Origin: Galerina marginata
Taxonomy: Eukaryota; Basidiomycota; Agaricomycetes; Agaricales; Galerinaceae
DNA length: 64,000 nt
Assembly: GCA_023014335.1 (NCBI GenBank)
Contig: JAECYW010000018.1
Location: forward strand, 1,588,445 to 1,652,444
Reading direction: 5' to 3'
The notes beneath the pieces are model-generated. The model saw only the letters and a list, made by a program, of their open reading frames with translations, made no database searches and was not told the DNA's origin. Position numbers and translations under genes: made by a program. Below are positions 46,256-58,123 of the stretch, piece after piece (positions within the stretch are counted from its first letter, which is position 1; each line of letters begins with the position of its first letter).

Positions 46256-47923
46256 ATGACAGAACTGAAAACCGCAGATTTTTCTGGCTTAGCGTCTCCT
46301 TATCACTCTCTTTCTCAGCAGAATCACGACAACATCTCCGGCCCCAAACCACTGATTCTTAAACTCCACAACGATTTACTATGGTGGATCTTCTCGTTAA
46401 ATGCAGATATGGAAGACGAAGCACTGGACAAAGATGAAATACCAGCAATTGACACCCTCCGGTACAGCTCTCAAGTCTGTTCAAGGTGGCGACAAATCAT
46501 CTTGTCATTTTCATCGCTCTGGGGTCAGGTCATCAACCTTTCCCAACTTGTGCACGATGACTGGAGGGAAGAGGTCCTACGGAGGACGGGTAGGTCACTG
46601 CTTTCTGTGTTGTGGGGTCATCCAAGACTATCATGTCTCTCTGAGGACGTTGCCGCGGAACTTCTTAGGCATCATTGGGGCAGGATCCGATGGCTTGAAC
46701 TCGATTTCACGAGCTCTCCTTGGATGCACGACTTCAACATCACGCAGTTCTGGGGGATATTTCAGCGTCCATCAAAGGTCCTCGAGATCTTTCGGGTCAT
46801 CTTTGAACGCATGGATGAAGAACACACACCCATTCTTTCTCCGTCCAACTTCGTCGTCTTCGATAACCTCGCTCCCGCATTGCGCGTATTTTTCGCTCCC
46901 AACATCAAGTTTAACTTGGACGCTTCTTGGCTAGCAAACCTTCAATATCTTGCTCTGAATAGTCCAGTATCTGCCTATGACGTAGTCCAAGCAATCACGT
47001 ACATGCCACTTCTTGAATGCCTGGCAGACGAGACTTCTGGTGCGATCGCCTTTACTGGGGATGCACTTTCTTCACTACCGCAAATCATAGCCCCTTCAAT
47101 CAAAGACATTGTACTCTCCTCGTATTCGGAAATGGGCCCGTACATGGATTTCCTCGCTCAAATAAAACCAGCTGCCGGATGTTACTTGAATTTTAGTCAC
47201 AGTGGCGCCACTATCAACGCAGAAACACTGACCTCGGCCACTCGAGTTCTGTACAACTATTCCAGGTGTTGTGATTTTCCCAGCGCCATTGACATTTCCC
47301 TCGATTTGTATCAATATCGCTTCAACTTCGCGGCCCAAATTCCTCGCAAAGGCCAATTTCGTTTCAAACTGAACTGCTACATCGAACTTCCACGTGAAAT
47401 AATCGAGGCTCTTTTTGTAGCTTTGCCTTCGGTTAAATTCCAGGACGTTGAAACCCTCGCGCTCGGAATCTCAGCGTTGGTTTTTGAACCTTCCGATCGC
47501 AGAATTGCCCAATTTATTTTATCCGTCCCGTGCGTCGAAACTTTGACCACTAATCCTGGAACTTTGGGTTTTTTGCTCAATCTCCCCAGTGACGTCCAGG
47601 CCCTTTCCTTTCCAGTTCTTCAAACAATTGAAATCACAGGTTACCTCCAACCAGAAGAATTGTTGACCATCAAACAGTTTCTCACATCACGAATTTCAAC
47701 AGGTCGGCCAGTTGGTATTCTTTCTATTCTAGCCGATCCTGATTTCGACACGGATCTACGATCCCTGGACGAACTCACTGGTCTTAGAATACTTCTTCAA
47801 TACGGAGGTCAAGAATATGAACATACATGTGGGGACGGCGGCATCGAGGATCTTCTCATCCCGCGTAGGCGGCGGATGGGTTCTGAATCACCTTCTTCGG
47901 AGAGCTCATCCGAAGATGAATGA
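46256..47923 (+). CDS. F-box protein, single exon (555 aa)
   Basis: Probable substrate-recognition subunit of an SCF E3 ubiquitin ligase. One uninterrupted frame of 555 codons from ATG to TGA. Residues about 33-100 carry the F-box pattern (LILKLHNDLLWWIFSLN, then SQVCSRWRQIILSFSSLWGQV), with the W-R and LW positions typical of agaricomycete F-box proteins. The rest is a leucine-rich, repeat-like region without a recognisable second domain. The end (SSESSSEDE) is acidic and serine-rich. It is not a close copy of the broken F-box gene at 18.7-20.2 kb. These proteins form very large, fast-changing families in mushrooms. Confidence 0.88.
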   Translation: MTELKTADFSGLASPYHSLSQQNHDNISGPKPLILKLHNDLLWWIFSLNADMEDEALDKDEIPAIDTLRYSSQVCSRWRQIILSFSSLWGQVINLSQLVHDDWREEVLRRTGRSLLSVLWGHPRLSCLSEDVAAELLRHHWGRIRWLELDFTSSPWMHDFNITQFWGIFQRPSKVLEIFRVIFERMDEEHTPILSPSNFVVFDNLAPALRVFFAPNIKFNLDASWLANLQYLALNSPVSAYDVVQAITYMPLLECLADETSGAIAFTGDALSSLPQIIAPSIKDIVLSSYSEMGPYMDFLAQIKPAAGCYLNFSHSGATINAETLTSATRVLYNYSRCCDFPSAIDISLDLYQYRFNFAAQIPRKGQFRFKLNCYIELPREIIEALFVALPSVKFQDVETLALGISALVFEPSDRRIAQFILSVPCVETLTTNPGTLGFLLNLPSDVQALSFPVLQTIEITGYLQPEELLTIKQFLTSRISTGRPVGILSILADPDFDTDLRSLDELTGLRILLQYGGQEYEHTCGDGGIEDLLIPRRRRMGSESPSSESSSEDE

Positions 47924-48989
47924 TACAAGCTAGTTCATTGCTGGTTTCGAAATTGTTGACGAAATAGGAATTTTAATGCGAAATGAAAAAGTTAGGACAT
48001 TCTGACCCCGCGCGTGGTGAAGTCTTTGGGGTATGAAATTATGATAAACTTTAGTAATTCAGAGTCGTAAGAAGGTACACCTTCCGAATATCTAAAAAAA
48101 TGAGATTTCAGTGAAATATTGACCTCGAAATGTGTTCACTTTGACGGCACCTAGCTTGCGCGTCGGTGATGGGAATGATATCCTTGTAAGGATCAGAGGT
48201 TACCTTAAGCTGAGCAAGGTGGGCAAAAGTGCGAAGCACTTTCTCAACACAAGCTCTCGAATCCTGACCTCTACAGGGTGTCCGAACAAAAGCTGCGATG
48301 GGTGGGAGGGTCGGTCAAAATACCTGTAGTTATACCACCAAGGAAATTATATTACCAAGGAACGAGTTATACTGAGTGAATTTAGTACAGAATAATATAT
48401 GAATCAAAGCTGCGCAAGCACAGTGCGGCGTGCTCACACTGGCGCTTAATGTGACTTTAACCTGACTCTGGAAATCCCGTGATGCGCATTATTTAAACAG
48501 CTGTGCGCAAACGCGCACTCGAGGGTATTCTGTCCCAGGGTACCAGAGACTACTAGATGTATAGATAGAATGCCCATGACATTTCGGTTATTGACTAAGC
48601 AGCACCAGGATATCATTGCTGTATATCCGTCACCCTCGCCGTAGCAAAGGACGCAGAATACTCAGCTCATGCTCATGTGCGCAAGGTCTCCTCAGCCAGG
48701 CGTAGAACCCGCCCATGTGCGCTGGACAGTGCAGAGGCAGCTTTCAAGCCGTACCCTGGGTCGAAGTCACGGTAGTTTTTTCCTGAGGAGGGTCACGACG
48801 ACGACAACGACGACCCAATAGTAGGCTAGAAAATCAATATTCAATGGCAATGTCAATGATAATTTAATAGCGCAGCAATTAGAGCCAGCCAAAACCTGAC
48901 AGGCGCTTATGCGAATTGGTGGCATTGATTTCTCACTTTCGGCTGTTATTTTCGCGAGGAACAGAGTATCCAGTATAAAGTAACACGGA
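47924..48989. other. Intergenic before subtelomeric repeat A
   Basis: No coding feature is supported. A GAC-rich patch at 48796-48813 is the only local irregularity. Confidence 0.45.
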
Positions 48990-50160
48990 TAAAAATGAGC
49001 GAAATACGGGGTGAAATACTCACAGGAAGCGATCATTGTAGGGCGTTTGGGGACGTGGGTGCACGACTTCAGATTGCCTAACACATAGTAATAGCTGTCG
49101 GATTTGTTCAACCATAACGCGAGTGCAAGGGGAATCAAAAACTTACCTGCATACGTTAAAGGAAGCAGTGCAGCGGTAAGCAGTGAACGCGCACAGGCAG
49201 GTCGGTGGCTGGAACTTAAAGCACCAGCACTGCGCCTCGTTTGACAACCTTCCCCCAAGTTTGAGGGGTGCAATGAGCACGAATTTACACTTTTTCACAG
49301 TGTCGGATTGACGAACACGAGAAAGAGAGAGAGAGAGAGAGAGAAAACAGAAGACGAGCACGCGAGAACAAGCGAGAATCGAGTTGGAATCGAGATCAAA
49401 TCGAGATAGCTTTATAGTAACCCAGGAAAGTAGCAATTGGCGATATCTAACCAGCTTATCAAAGTATTTGGTTCGCCCCCCGAAGCAAACATTTGATCCT
49501 GCACTGCTATCCGAATCGCGTCTTACGTAATTACTCTATGCTACAATCATTGTTTTCGTTTATCTTATCGCCTAACGTCTCGTTCTAAACCGGTGGTGGA
49601 CGACGGCCTAAATCGACATGACCACCCTCGTCCTGGTTAGCCACGGGTAGCTCTCCTTCCACAGTATGTCATAGACGGTAAGCTCGTGTTAATAAACTTA
49701 GGCTGTGGACGATGAAGAAGCTTATTTGTGGTCCTTTTCTCTTCTGTAGGCTGCTTTACCCCTATTTCGAGTAAAACTGCGCTACTCATGCCGTAGTCTT
49801 CTCGCGGTAAACCTTTGCTACCCCAACGTCAACCCCGAAAGGCCCAGGAGCGTTCCTCACACTCATTTGCGACGGGACGAAGCCATGCAAATTACGTTGT
49901 CGTTAGCAAAACTTAGCATTGACTTCACGCCCGCCGACCCCTTTCTGGCCGTTATCGCGTCAGAGCCCAGCCAACCTTGGATTCGCCGACTCAATCCTAC
50001 CTCTAATGGTCGTTTTTACGTCCTCTATTCGCGCTTTTCATTCCGTCCCACCCTCCCGCCTCACCCGTTCCTCCCCTTCGCTCGCCTTGTCCTGCATCTC
50101 CGGGGCTCAAATCCGCTTATCCGGTTCCGTCTGCCAAGTTCTAACAGCCCTGCTGTACAG
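48990..50160. repeat. Subtelomeric repeat, copy A (truncated)
   Basis: Direct diverged copy of parts of B (53636-56940) and C (60362-63280). Shared landmarks are CTCACAGGAAGC (49019), a small intron GTAAGTTTTTGATTCCCCTT (49145, minus), ATTTGGTTCGCC (49467), and the GCCGACCCC...GGCCG...ATCGCGTCA segment (49930). The minus strand keeps an exon-like piece (SEVVHPRPQTP) between two introns, also found in B and C. The copy stops near 50160. Confidence 0.75.
49321..49344 (+). repeat. GA-rich microsatellite
   Basis: A run of about ten GA units inside repeat A. Confidence 0.8.
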
Positions 50161-51263
50161 TTCCCCAGGTCACTCCGCCCCGTCGTCAGCATCCAATGCT
50201 CACTTGAGCCGATAATCGTCTGGCTCTTTCCCTCACCAATGGCCTTGACACTTCTCCTCGATCCACCTGCCAATTATTTCTGAACTCCCTTTCTTCCAGA
50301 CAGTTGTAAGTGTTATTATTGGCGAAGTCGATGATCCAATGCGTGCTCTAACTTCTCGCCAGCATCAACGACATGACGTGGGTCTCTGCTTACCACCTGA
50401 GCAATGTATATTTAAACTTTCTCAGAATTGCCGCTGGCATCGCGAGGTTTTTCCGACTAGCGCTGTTCGAAGTCACATTCAGTGAGTTCCCACATATTCC
50501 CTTGAGAAAACCAACAATTTGATGATGAATTATTAGTCTTGCACGCTTTGATCATTGATCGAGGCATTCTCCCTCGCTCGGCCTTAATGATAGGTTTGCC
50601 GACATTTCGGTCAAATATTCTTGGTGCCAGCATTTGACCGCCCCTTTTCATGATGCGGAGCTTAGCTAGTCGACGCTTCTCAGCTGAGGGAAAACACGTC
50701 AGATAAAGGCATGCCCTTCATTTATTTTCGTTACTTTTGACCTCAGGTTTAATGCAGACAACAACATTATTATTCGAATCATGTCAAATCTTAAAACGGT
50801 TCTGAGAACATCAGATCGCATCCGGACTAGCTAAAAATAGGGTGCGACTTGGTGAAGCTCAGATGTCGTCGAGAGTGTCGGTGAACGCTTTCACCCCATG
50901 TGACAAGGCCTCCATAATCTCGTGTCAAAGAGATGACTGTCAGGTGTTCAGCCATCTACTTAGGTCGACTCCTTCAACATATTCGGTTCGGGATCAAAAA
51001 TTCCAAAGTCTGAAAACTCCCTTTCCTAGCCTCGACGTTCCATGCCTTTATTAACAGCGGCCCGGGAAAAGGGTTTACCCGGCCCGCATTCTCATCGTCG
51101 AGTCTGCTCGGGCGGTGGTGTGGGACTCGAGAATCATGAAAGGTAGTAAATAGATTTCTGCCAGCGAAAAAAGGCTCCAAATTGGCGCGGCTGCAAATCT
51201 TCGTGAATTCAGCGAAAAACTATAAAGATCTACCTTCATTGGAAGATCCCGTTAACGGTCAGA
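50161..51263. other. Between repeat A and GH79 gene
   Basis: No supported gene. The promoter of the GH79 gene is at the right end, with TATAAAG at 51221-51227, 37 nt before the ATG. Confidence 0.45.
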
Positions 51264-53261
51264 ATGTCTACATTCTCGTTTTTGAAACAACTCATCACCC
51301 TATCGCTCATAGCGAGGCAGGCACTATGCCTCAGCGTTTCCATCCCCGTCGCTGCTCCATCAACAGCTCCGACACTCGCCCCGGATTTGGTGTCAATCTC
51401 TATTGAACAGGACCGTTGGACCGACTATGTTGGAACGACGTCCCGGAATCAATTCTTCTTCAATACGCTGGAAAACCTGAACCAGCTTACTGGCAAACCT
51501 CCGCGATTCAGAATTGGAGCTGATAGTGAAGATCGCACCGACTTCAGTCCGGCGGTTCAGGTAGGCCCATTCTTTTAATATTTCGTGCATGGCTAATTAC
51601 GAAACACAGTTCGCGGAGAATGTCTTCCCGGCCTTCAGCAACACCACGCCATATCCGGAAGCCTCAGAAAATATCGTTGGGGATGGGTATTATCAGGCTG
51701 CTCAGTTCCTCCCACCCAGTACGTCCCATTCGTCCTATCCTCGACTGAATTATCTCATTGGCTATATCCCAACAGACACTCACGTCGTCTGGGGCGTAAA
51801 TTTCAAAACGCTAAATATCACCACCGCGTTTCTGAATGCAAAATCGATGGTAAAGGCTTTTGCCTCTCCGGCTATAAAAGCTGCTGGCATCACGCTGGAC
51901 GCGTTTGAGATTGGAAATGAAGCCGATTTCTATAACTCTGCATTGTCGCAATACGTCAACAAGTGCGTAAAACGTCACCTTCAAAGGGGAGTTGTTCACG
52001 ACTTACACGCTCTCTAATAGCTGGACCACATTTGCGACTAATTTAACAGCCACTGGCAAGCTATCAAAGACGTCGACAACGAAATTCTGGGGTGGTGCTT
52101 TTGGAGGAGACTCTCACACGACAAACGGATTTTCGCCACAAGGTATTATCACCGCAGGCATACTTTCATCCACCCCTGGCTCTCTAATCACCACGTACGT
52201 GTTTTATCGTGTTCATCTTAAATAATATGGATAAACCGCCTCGACGTATAAATAGGATGTCTGTGCACCGCTATAGTGGCTCTTTCTGTCAAGGAAGCGG
52301 CGGTCTGCTGCAAGACTTGATGACCAAAAGCACGATTAGAGGCAACCTAACCGGGTTTACCCCCGATATTGCCGCTGTAAAAGCAAAAGGGCTTGATTTC
52401 GTTTTAGGTGAAACCAACAGTTACGCCTGTCATGTGAGTTGGAGGCATTTCGCTCTTGAATTACACTTATCGGTTATGACAGGGAGCACCTGGCGTCAGC
52501 AACACCGCAGGAGCCGCTCTTTGGACACTGGATTATGCTTTATTCGCGTACGTTCATAATTTTTATCGTCTGTATTTAACCGTTGGTTTAACTTCTTCCA
52601 CGACACCAGCCCACAGATCGGAATCTCTCGCGTATATTTCCATCAAGGAATCGGCTACAAATACAGCATGGTAATTGCCTACGTAGAAGCGCCAAATTGT
52701 ACTCACCCTCCGTCTTCTTCCTAGATCCAACCAGCCACACTAACGCGATCGCCTTTGGATGGTTCGACTCTCTCTTCCCCTCTTGCTCCACATATCCAAT
52801 CACAATACTACGGTGCAATCGTCGCAGCAGAGGCTATCGGAAACTCCGGTAGCACGCGTGCAGTCGAGCTGAGCATCAATAATCCGTTCATCGCTGGATA
52901 CGCCTTCTATGTCGGGAACAAGCTCGCGCGAGCCCTGCTCATCAATTCTCAGGCATTCCTCACAACAACTACCACTGCACGAACGAGTACACTGGTTAAT
53001 CTAGGTCTGACAGGAGCCGGTGCTCCGACCAAGATGTTAATTAAACGACTTTCAATCCCGTGAGTTACCCGATTTTATAGCCTTCAAGTGTTCTAACGGA
53101 TACACAGGCATGCGGATGCTACTTCTGGTCTGAAATGGGGTGGCCAGACGTATGAAACTAGCGATGGAAAAGTTAGTGGTTTGCTGCAAGTTACGACGGC
53201 CAATGTTGCGTCCGGAGTTGAAATTCAGGAAACGGAGGCCGTACTGCTTACCTTCCTATGA
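51264..53261 (+). CDS. Glycoside hydrolase family 79 (beta-glucuronidase-like), secreted
   Basis: Exons 51264-51560, 51610-51718, 51776-51962, 52021-52194, 52256-52433, 52483-52547, 52610-52670, 52725-53059, 53108-53261; 1,560 nt, 519 residues. The signal peptide is MSTFSFLKQLITLSLIARQALC. Family features: RFRIGADSEDRTDF near residue 80, the acid/base Glu in FEIGNEADFY, the nucleophile Glu in FVLGETNSYACHGAPGVSNT, then RVYFHQGIGYKY and a C-terminal beta domain ending AVLLTFL. GH79 enzymes of fungi cut glucuronic acid (often 4-O-methyl) from arabinogalactan and similar plant glycans. The gene is intact although it sits between copies of a decayed subtelomeric repeat. Confidence 0.94.
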
Positions 53262-53635
53262 TCGCGTTGAAGTCCTGCCTTTCTTTTATTTTATACCTAT
53301 GTGAAGGTCTTATGTCGTTGGTGAAGGAGAGATGTGGAAGATTTTTGGCGTAGTTTACATGATTATTGACGCAAAAGGTGCTAGTGTACACCAATAAAAG
53401 GTTACTTTCTCGATTACCTTCGTGCATGTCCTTGACAGTCACTGAGACCGAACGTGATCGTTATAATGGAAGAGGGGAAAGCGACAGCGAGAACGTTAGG
53501 CCCATGTGTGTTCTGAAATGGTGTGAAGTCCTTTCAAATATTGTAAATTTCCGTCTATCCGTTGAGGTAGAAATCAGCAGAATAGAGACTATATGAAGGC
53601 GTCAGAAATCGACGAGGATCGAGGATAACGTACGC
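53262..53635. other. GH79 3' flank
   Basis: Nothing is coded. The stretch joins the GH79 stop to repeat B. Confidence 0.5.
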
Positions 53636-56600
53636 GCAGAAAAGTGGAAGAGTCTGCAGCAAAGCTGACTCAACCTTCTCGCCACGAGCCTTGGCTAGTA
53701 CCCACGGGAGTTCCCAAAATACCTGACACTCAAATGTCGCCATCGTCGTGTGGGTACCATCTAAGTTCTAACGCAGACAGGCCGTTGGGTTATCCCTGCA
53801 GCACCAGCGCCTTTGTTCTGGCCCAATGTCGTAGGACTGCCGCGAGCAGGGTATAAAAAAGACCCAATGAACACAAGTAGAAAAAGAAAGCGGTAATTTG
53901 AGGTTGGGACTCTCGAAAAGCCGTCGAAAACGAAAACTTTCGGAACTGCTCGTAATATGCAGCTTCTAAGTAGGTGTAGTGTAACGGAGCAGTCAATACC
54001 CACAGGAAGCAATGACTGGCGGGTGTTTTCGGACGGGGGTGCATGATTTCCGGCACCTAAACACACAGAGATACTACTTACCTGTGGAAATTGTTCAATA
54101 TATAATGCGAGTGAAAGGGGAATCAGAAACTCACCTGCGTACGTTAAACGAAGCGGTCCAGCCATATAGAACGTTTACGGTCTCGAAGGTCCAAAAACAC
54201 GCATCCTGGCGCTGGAAAGACTGCCATTAGGAAGAGAATGCGCAGGCCGGTGGCTTCAGGTTTGGGCCATGGGGGCTAAGTTATGAAGTCAGGTGCAAAG
54301 AGCACGAATTTACGCTGCAGTTTGCTTGTTCAAAGTGTCAGATTGACGAACACGAGAACAAAAAGAGAAGGAAGAAAGAGGAACCAGAGGACAATCTTCC
54401 GAAAGTAGCGATTTGGGTTATCTAATCAGCTTATCAAACTATTTGGTTCGCCTCCTGAGGCAAATATTTGATCCAACTGGAAGCATATCGCGTCTTGCTC
54501 TTTGCTTTTATGCGCGACAGTCGATCTCTTTCGTCTGCCGCTCAACGTGTAAAATTCTCGATCCAAACCGGCGATGGACGACTGCCTGATCCGCCCTGAC
54601 CACCCTCGTCCTGACCACCCTCGTCCTGGTTAAGGTATGGCCTTGGTAGCTCTTCCTTCATGGTTTGTCAGACTCATAGACGGTAAGCTCGTGCTAGACC
54701 TAGACTGTGAGCGACGAAGGAGCTTATCTATGGTTATTTTCCCTATTACAGGGTCTCTTTAGCCCCACTTCATGTAAAACTGCGCTACTTATGCCGTTGT
54801 TTTCTCGCTGTGTAGCTCTGCTACATCAACAACCTCGAGAGACCCAGGAGCGTTCCTCACACTCTTCTGCGACAATGCGAAGCCACGCGAATTACATTAT
54901 CGTTGGCATCGACTTCACCCCCGCCGACCCCCTTCTGGCCGCTATCGCGTCATAGCCAAGCCAAACTTGGACTCGCCGACTCAGTCCTGCGCCTATCCCC
55001 CCCGTCTTTACTTCCACTATTCGCACTTTTCATTTCGTCCAACCCTCCAGCCTCACCCGCTCCTCCCCTTCGCTAGACTGGCCCCTACATCTCCACGGCT
55101 CGGATCCGCCTATCCAGATCCGTCTTCACAATCGTAACCTTTCCTCAACCTCGACCTCGTCTTTTTTGAGCCCGGAGCCTACCTAAGGTTTACCTACGAC
55201 CATCAGCGGTGGCATCGGGAAGTCGTCGTCACCTACAGCCCAGCCCAAAGTCGTCCACGCCCTCTTCTTCGTCACTGTCGTCATTGAGGCGTGTCACGCT
55301 AGAGAAGTATCTGAACGACCATCTCGTCATCCCTCATTCCGATCGGGTTCTGGCTCCGCAGCAATGGCAGCTGCACCAGCGTCTCCAGCTGCAGGCACCG
55401 TCATCGTCGTTATCGCCATCTTCTCAACTCCCGCTGGGTCGCTGGGTACTGCCCGACCTGAAGAGGACGACGGTGTGCTGCTGGGGCTGGTGTTGGCGGC
55501 ATTAGATTTAGGTACCCGGTGCCATGGACGTGCCCTCGAAGACGGCGGCTTTCATACGAAGTCTAAACGTCTAGCCGTGGGGTTTTGATGCCATACACGT
55601 CGGCGAGGAATACCAGGAACATTCGATTTCGCAGCCCAAGTCCTGGCTCCTCCTCTCGTCGCCTCTAGATCATCCGCCAGCCGACTGCGACCATCTGATA
55701 TCGGTGCACGATGGAAGACGGGGATGGGTGGTGCCTTGCCCTGCCCCGGTGCTGTGATCGCACTTCCTGGGCTTGGCGCATATATGCTGGAATTCCAGGA
55801 GCAGGGGATGAAGTTAACGTTGACGTTGATGATGAGTTTTTGGATGGCTAGTGATAGCAGCGGTGATGGGGCGCGATGTGTGGAGGCGGAGCGATGCGAT
55901 GCGGGTGTGGGTGCGAACGCGAACGCAGGTGGAAAATGGAGCAGGATGCGCATGGATGGAGTACGGAGCTTGGTTCCTGCTCCTGAGCTGGTGGAGCGGG
56001 AGCGGACGATGAAGAGATGGGTTCTGTTTGGCGTGCCCGTGCTCGACCGGTCGTGTTGGCGTACGCGAGCCCCCAGAGGATGTAAACGATAATGTAATGA
56101 ATGTGAAATGCGCACTGGCGTCTTCCTGGCTTGAGGAACGTTTCCTTCTACTGCTACCTGACCGTCGTCGTCATCACCCACCCCATATTTTTCCAGTCGA
56201 CCCTTTTCATGTTTTTTCGCTCTTCGATACAGCTTGCGAGCCCACGGGCCCATCGCCGTCTTCTCGTTCCTCTGATAAGCCAAATATTGGACGACGCTCT
56301 TTTCGAGCCTCAGTTAGAGCGTCAACATCGCCATCGACGACCTCACTCAACTCGACCAGGCTGCTTCCAACTATTTCTACTCTGTCCTCCGTCCTCCTCG
56401 TTTCCGTCTTCCATTCGGCGTCGACGGTATGACTGTGTACTATGGCTCTAATCCTGATGCGTGCCTGCTGGTGCAGTCCTGCCCCACCCCACTCTGCCCC
56501 CCAAACCCGTAGTGAAGCAAAAGCCCAACGCCCACACTCGACGCGCCAGCACTGATAATATCCTGGGTATAGCCTTGTCTGTAACTACAACCACGACACC

Positions 56601-56940
56601 TAACTCAACACCTGTGTTGGCTCATCATCGGGGTTGCGGAGGCAGGAGCAGGGGCATGGGCAGAGATGCGGATGAGATACCTATCGGTGTTTGGGGTGTT
56701 GGGGCGCAGTGAGAGGGCCGCCGGTCGTTTTGGCGATGCTGGCGAAGCTGCTCGTTCGGGTACATGTGCGTGGCAGCGTCTGAATCTGGAGGTGTTAGTA
56801 ATGGTGTTACCGCTGCTGCTGCTGTGGCTTTCGCTTTTGGTGGGCGTGGCTGCAGGGCGGGGAGGGCTAGCGACGGGCGGGGCTGCGGAGGCAAGAGCAG
56901 GGACAGGTGAACGTGATTTCCCGTGCGAATGATGGATCCT
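53636..56940. repeat. Subtelomeric repeat, copy B
   Basis: Direct copy of C (60362-63280) over nearly all its length. Both start AGTGGAAGAG(G/T)CTGCAGCAAAG and end past GATGAGATACCTATCG. Inside are remnants of spliced coding sequence: on the minus strand GTGAGTTTCTGATTCCCCTT...TTTCCACAG (54135-54083) next to PEIMHPRPKTP; on the plus strand, from about 56327, DDLTQLDQAASNYFYSVLR and FGVDGMTVYYG, which a one-base shift separates from ILDDALFEPQLER just upstream. GC-rich, serine/proline-coding stretches follow. No intact gene is seen. Confidence 0.8.
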
Positions 56941-57346
56941 TAGGATGAAGCAACTTCAAGCTCCTCATCCAGTACGCCTACCACAGGAAGGCGGACCAAA
57001 GCGGGGGCGAAGCTGCCCGCGTTAATGGTGTTCTATATATGTAGTCTACTCGTAAAATAGTGGTCCTAGGACCCAGAGTCTTAAGAACAGCGAAAAACAC
57101 GATACACGATGACACTACACTGGACTCTACTGTCTATAGAGAGATTCAAACTTGACGCAAACAGACACGAGATAAATCAGGAAGCGGAACATAGGGTAGA
57201 AAGGAAAGGAAATATGCAGGAGATTTAAGCAGACAGGAAAGCTGTTTACTAAATCGACCTATGCCCCGCTAAATAAATAAAACTATTGTGCAATGAAGGA
57301 TTCTATTGGCGCGTTGAATCTGGTACTGCATTTGTAGAACTTTAGT
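56941..57346. other. Between repeat B and the interrupted gene
   Basis: No feature is supported here; A-rich sequence. Confidence 0.45.
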
Positions 57347-58123
57347 CTATATTTTGGTTTTGATTGTCAGCGCCATATAAATGTAGATGACATTGACATG
57401 AAGGAATGCATGACATACAATTTGGTTGCGAATCTCGATGTCTGGAACATTCTCTATGAATGTACTGCCATGAATAACGAAGTCGTGTGCATATTGGAAA
57501 AAATCTATGTTGGGAATGGTATATGATTGGGATCCAACCGCCTTCAAAAAATAGGGAGACGTACGGGATGCGGTAGTTGGTTCGCGTTCCGAGACAGAAC
57601 TCCGGGACGAGGTGCTTGACTTCTGAGGAATAAATTTTGGGTCTATTTTGTGTTAAGAGTACATTCCTAGCAGTGTAATTCACCTTCAGTGCGTCTAGAA
57701 AATTTGATAATTTGACAAAATGTTCTGTATAATCGACATCTGAGTTCGTGGCTTTGTCGTCGTTGAGTTCTTCCTGGAGGTCTTACTGCTTATATAGATC
57801 GAGTAGACGGTAAACAGACAGAAGGCGCGTAACTGGGAGGGATTGGATCTCTCTCCAAATCGATTCAGAGACCTCAGAAGTTTGTATCAGAGTTGCGCAT
57901 CTGTCGCCGTTTCTCTGTGGAAAGTAAAATATGTCGTCGTACTCGATTTGGAGAGCCTTATTCGGAAACTCACCTTGGCAATGGAAGATATGATTTGGGA
58001 GGTTTTCAGGATGTCTTCGACCTTAAGGCCGACGAGTATTAGATCATGAGGACTGGGTTGGTATTCATCGAACGGAGGTTTGATTGTGTGCTTCAATCGC
58101 CCTCTTGGCCTGCCCGACGACAT
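57347..58123 (-). pseudogene. Hypothetical gene with one in-frame stop
   Basis: Exons (minus): 58123-57974, 57914-57684, 57622-57347; GT-AG introns of 59 and 61 nt, every phase 0; 657 nt. The frame is coherent from MSSGRPRGRLKH through VSESIWREIQSLPVTRLL to LYKQ, then TAA (57785-57783), and goes on DLQEELNDDK...HFVKLSNFLDALK. A Ser/Thr-rich part and NIDFFQYAHDFVIHGSTFIE follow, a segment that resembles the variable N-terminal 'FxxAxxFxIxGGxF' motif of many agaricomycete proteins. Either the stop is a mutation, or the GTAAGA at the stop is a donor (47-nt intron to AACTCAG), which would put the last exon in another open frame. No known domain. Confidence 0.5.

Noticed and set aside
55552..56283. 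243-codon open frame on the minus strand of repeat B
   Set aside because: The corresponding part of repeat C does not keep the frame, and the plus strand of the same region holds better coding remnants. The composition is Arg/Pro/Ser from GC-rich DNA.
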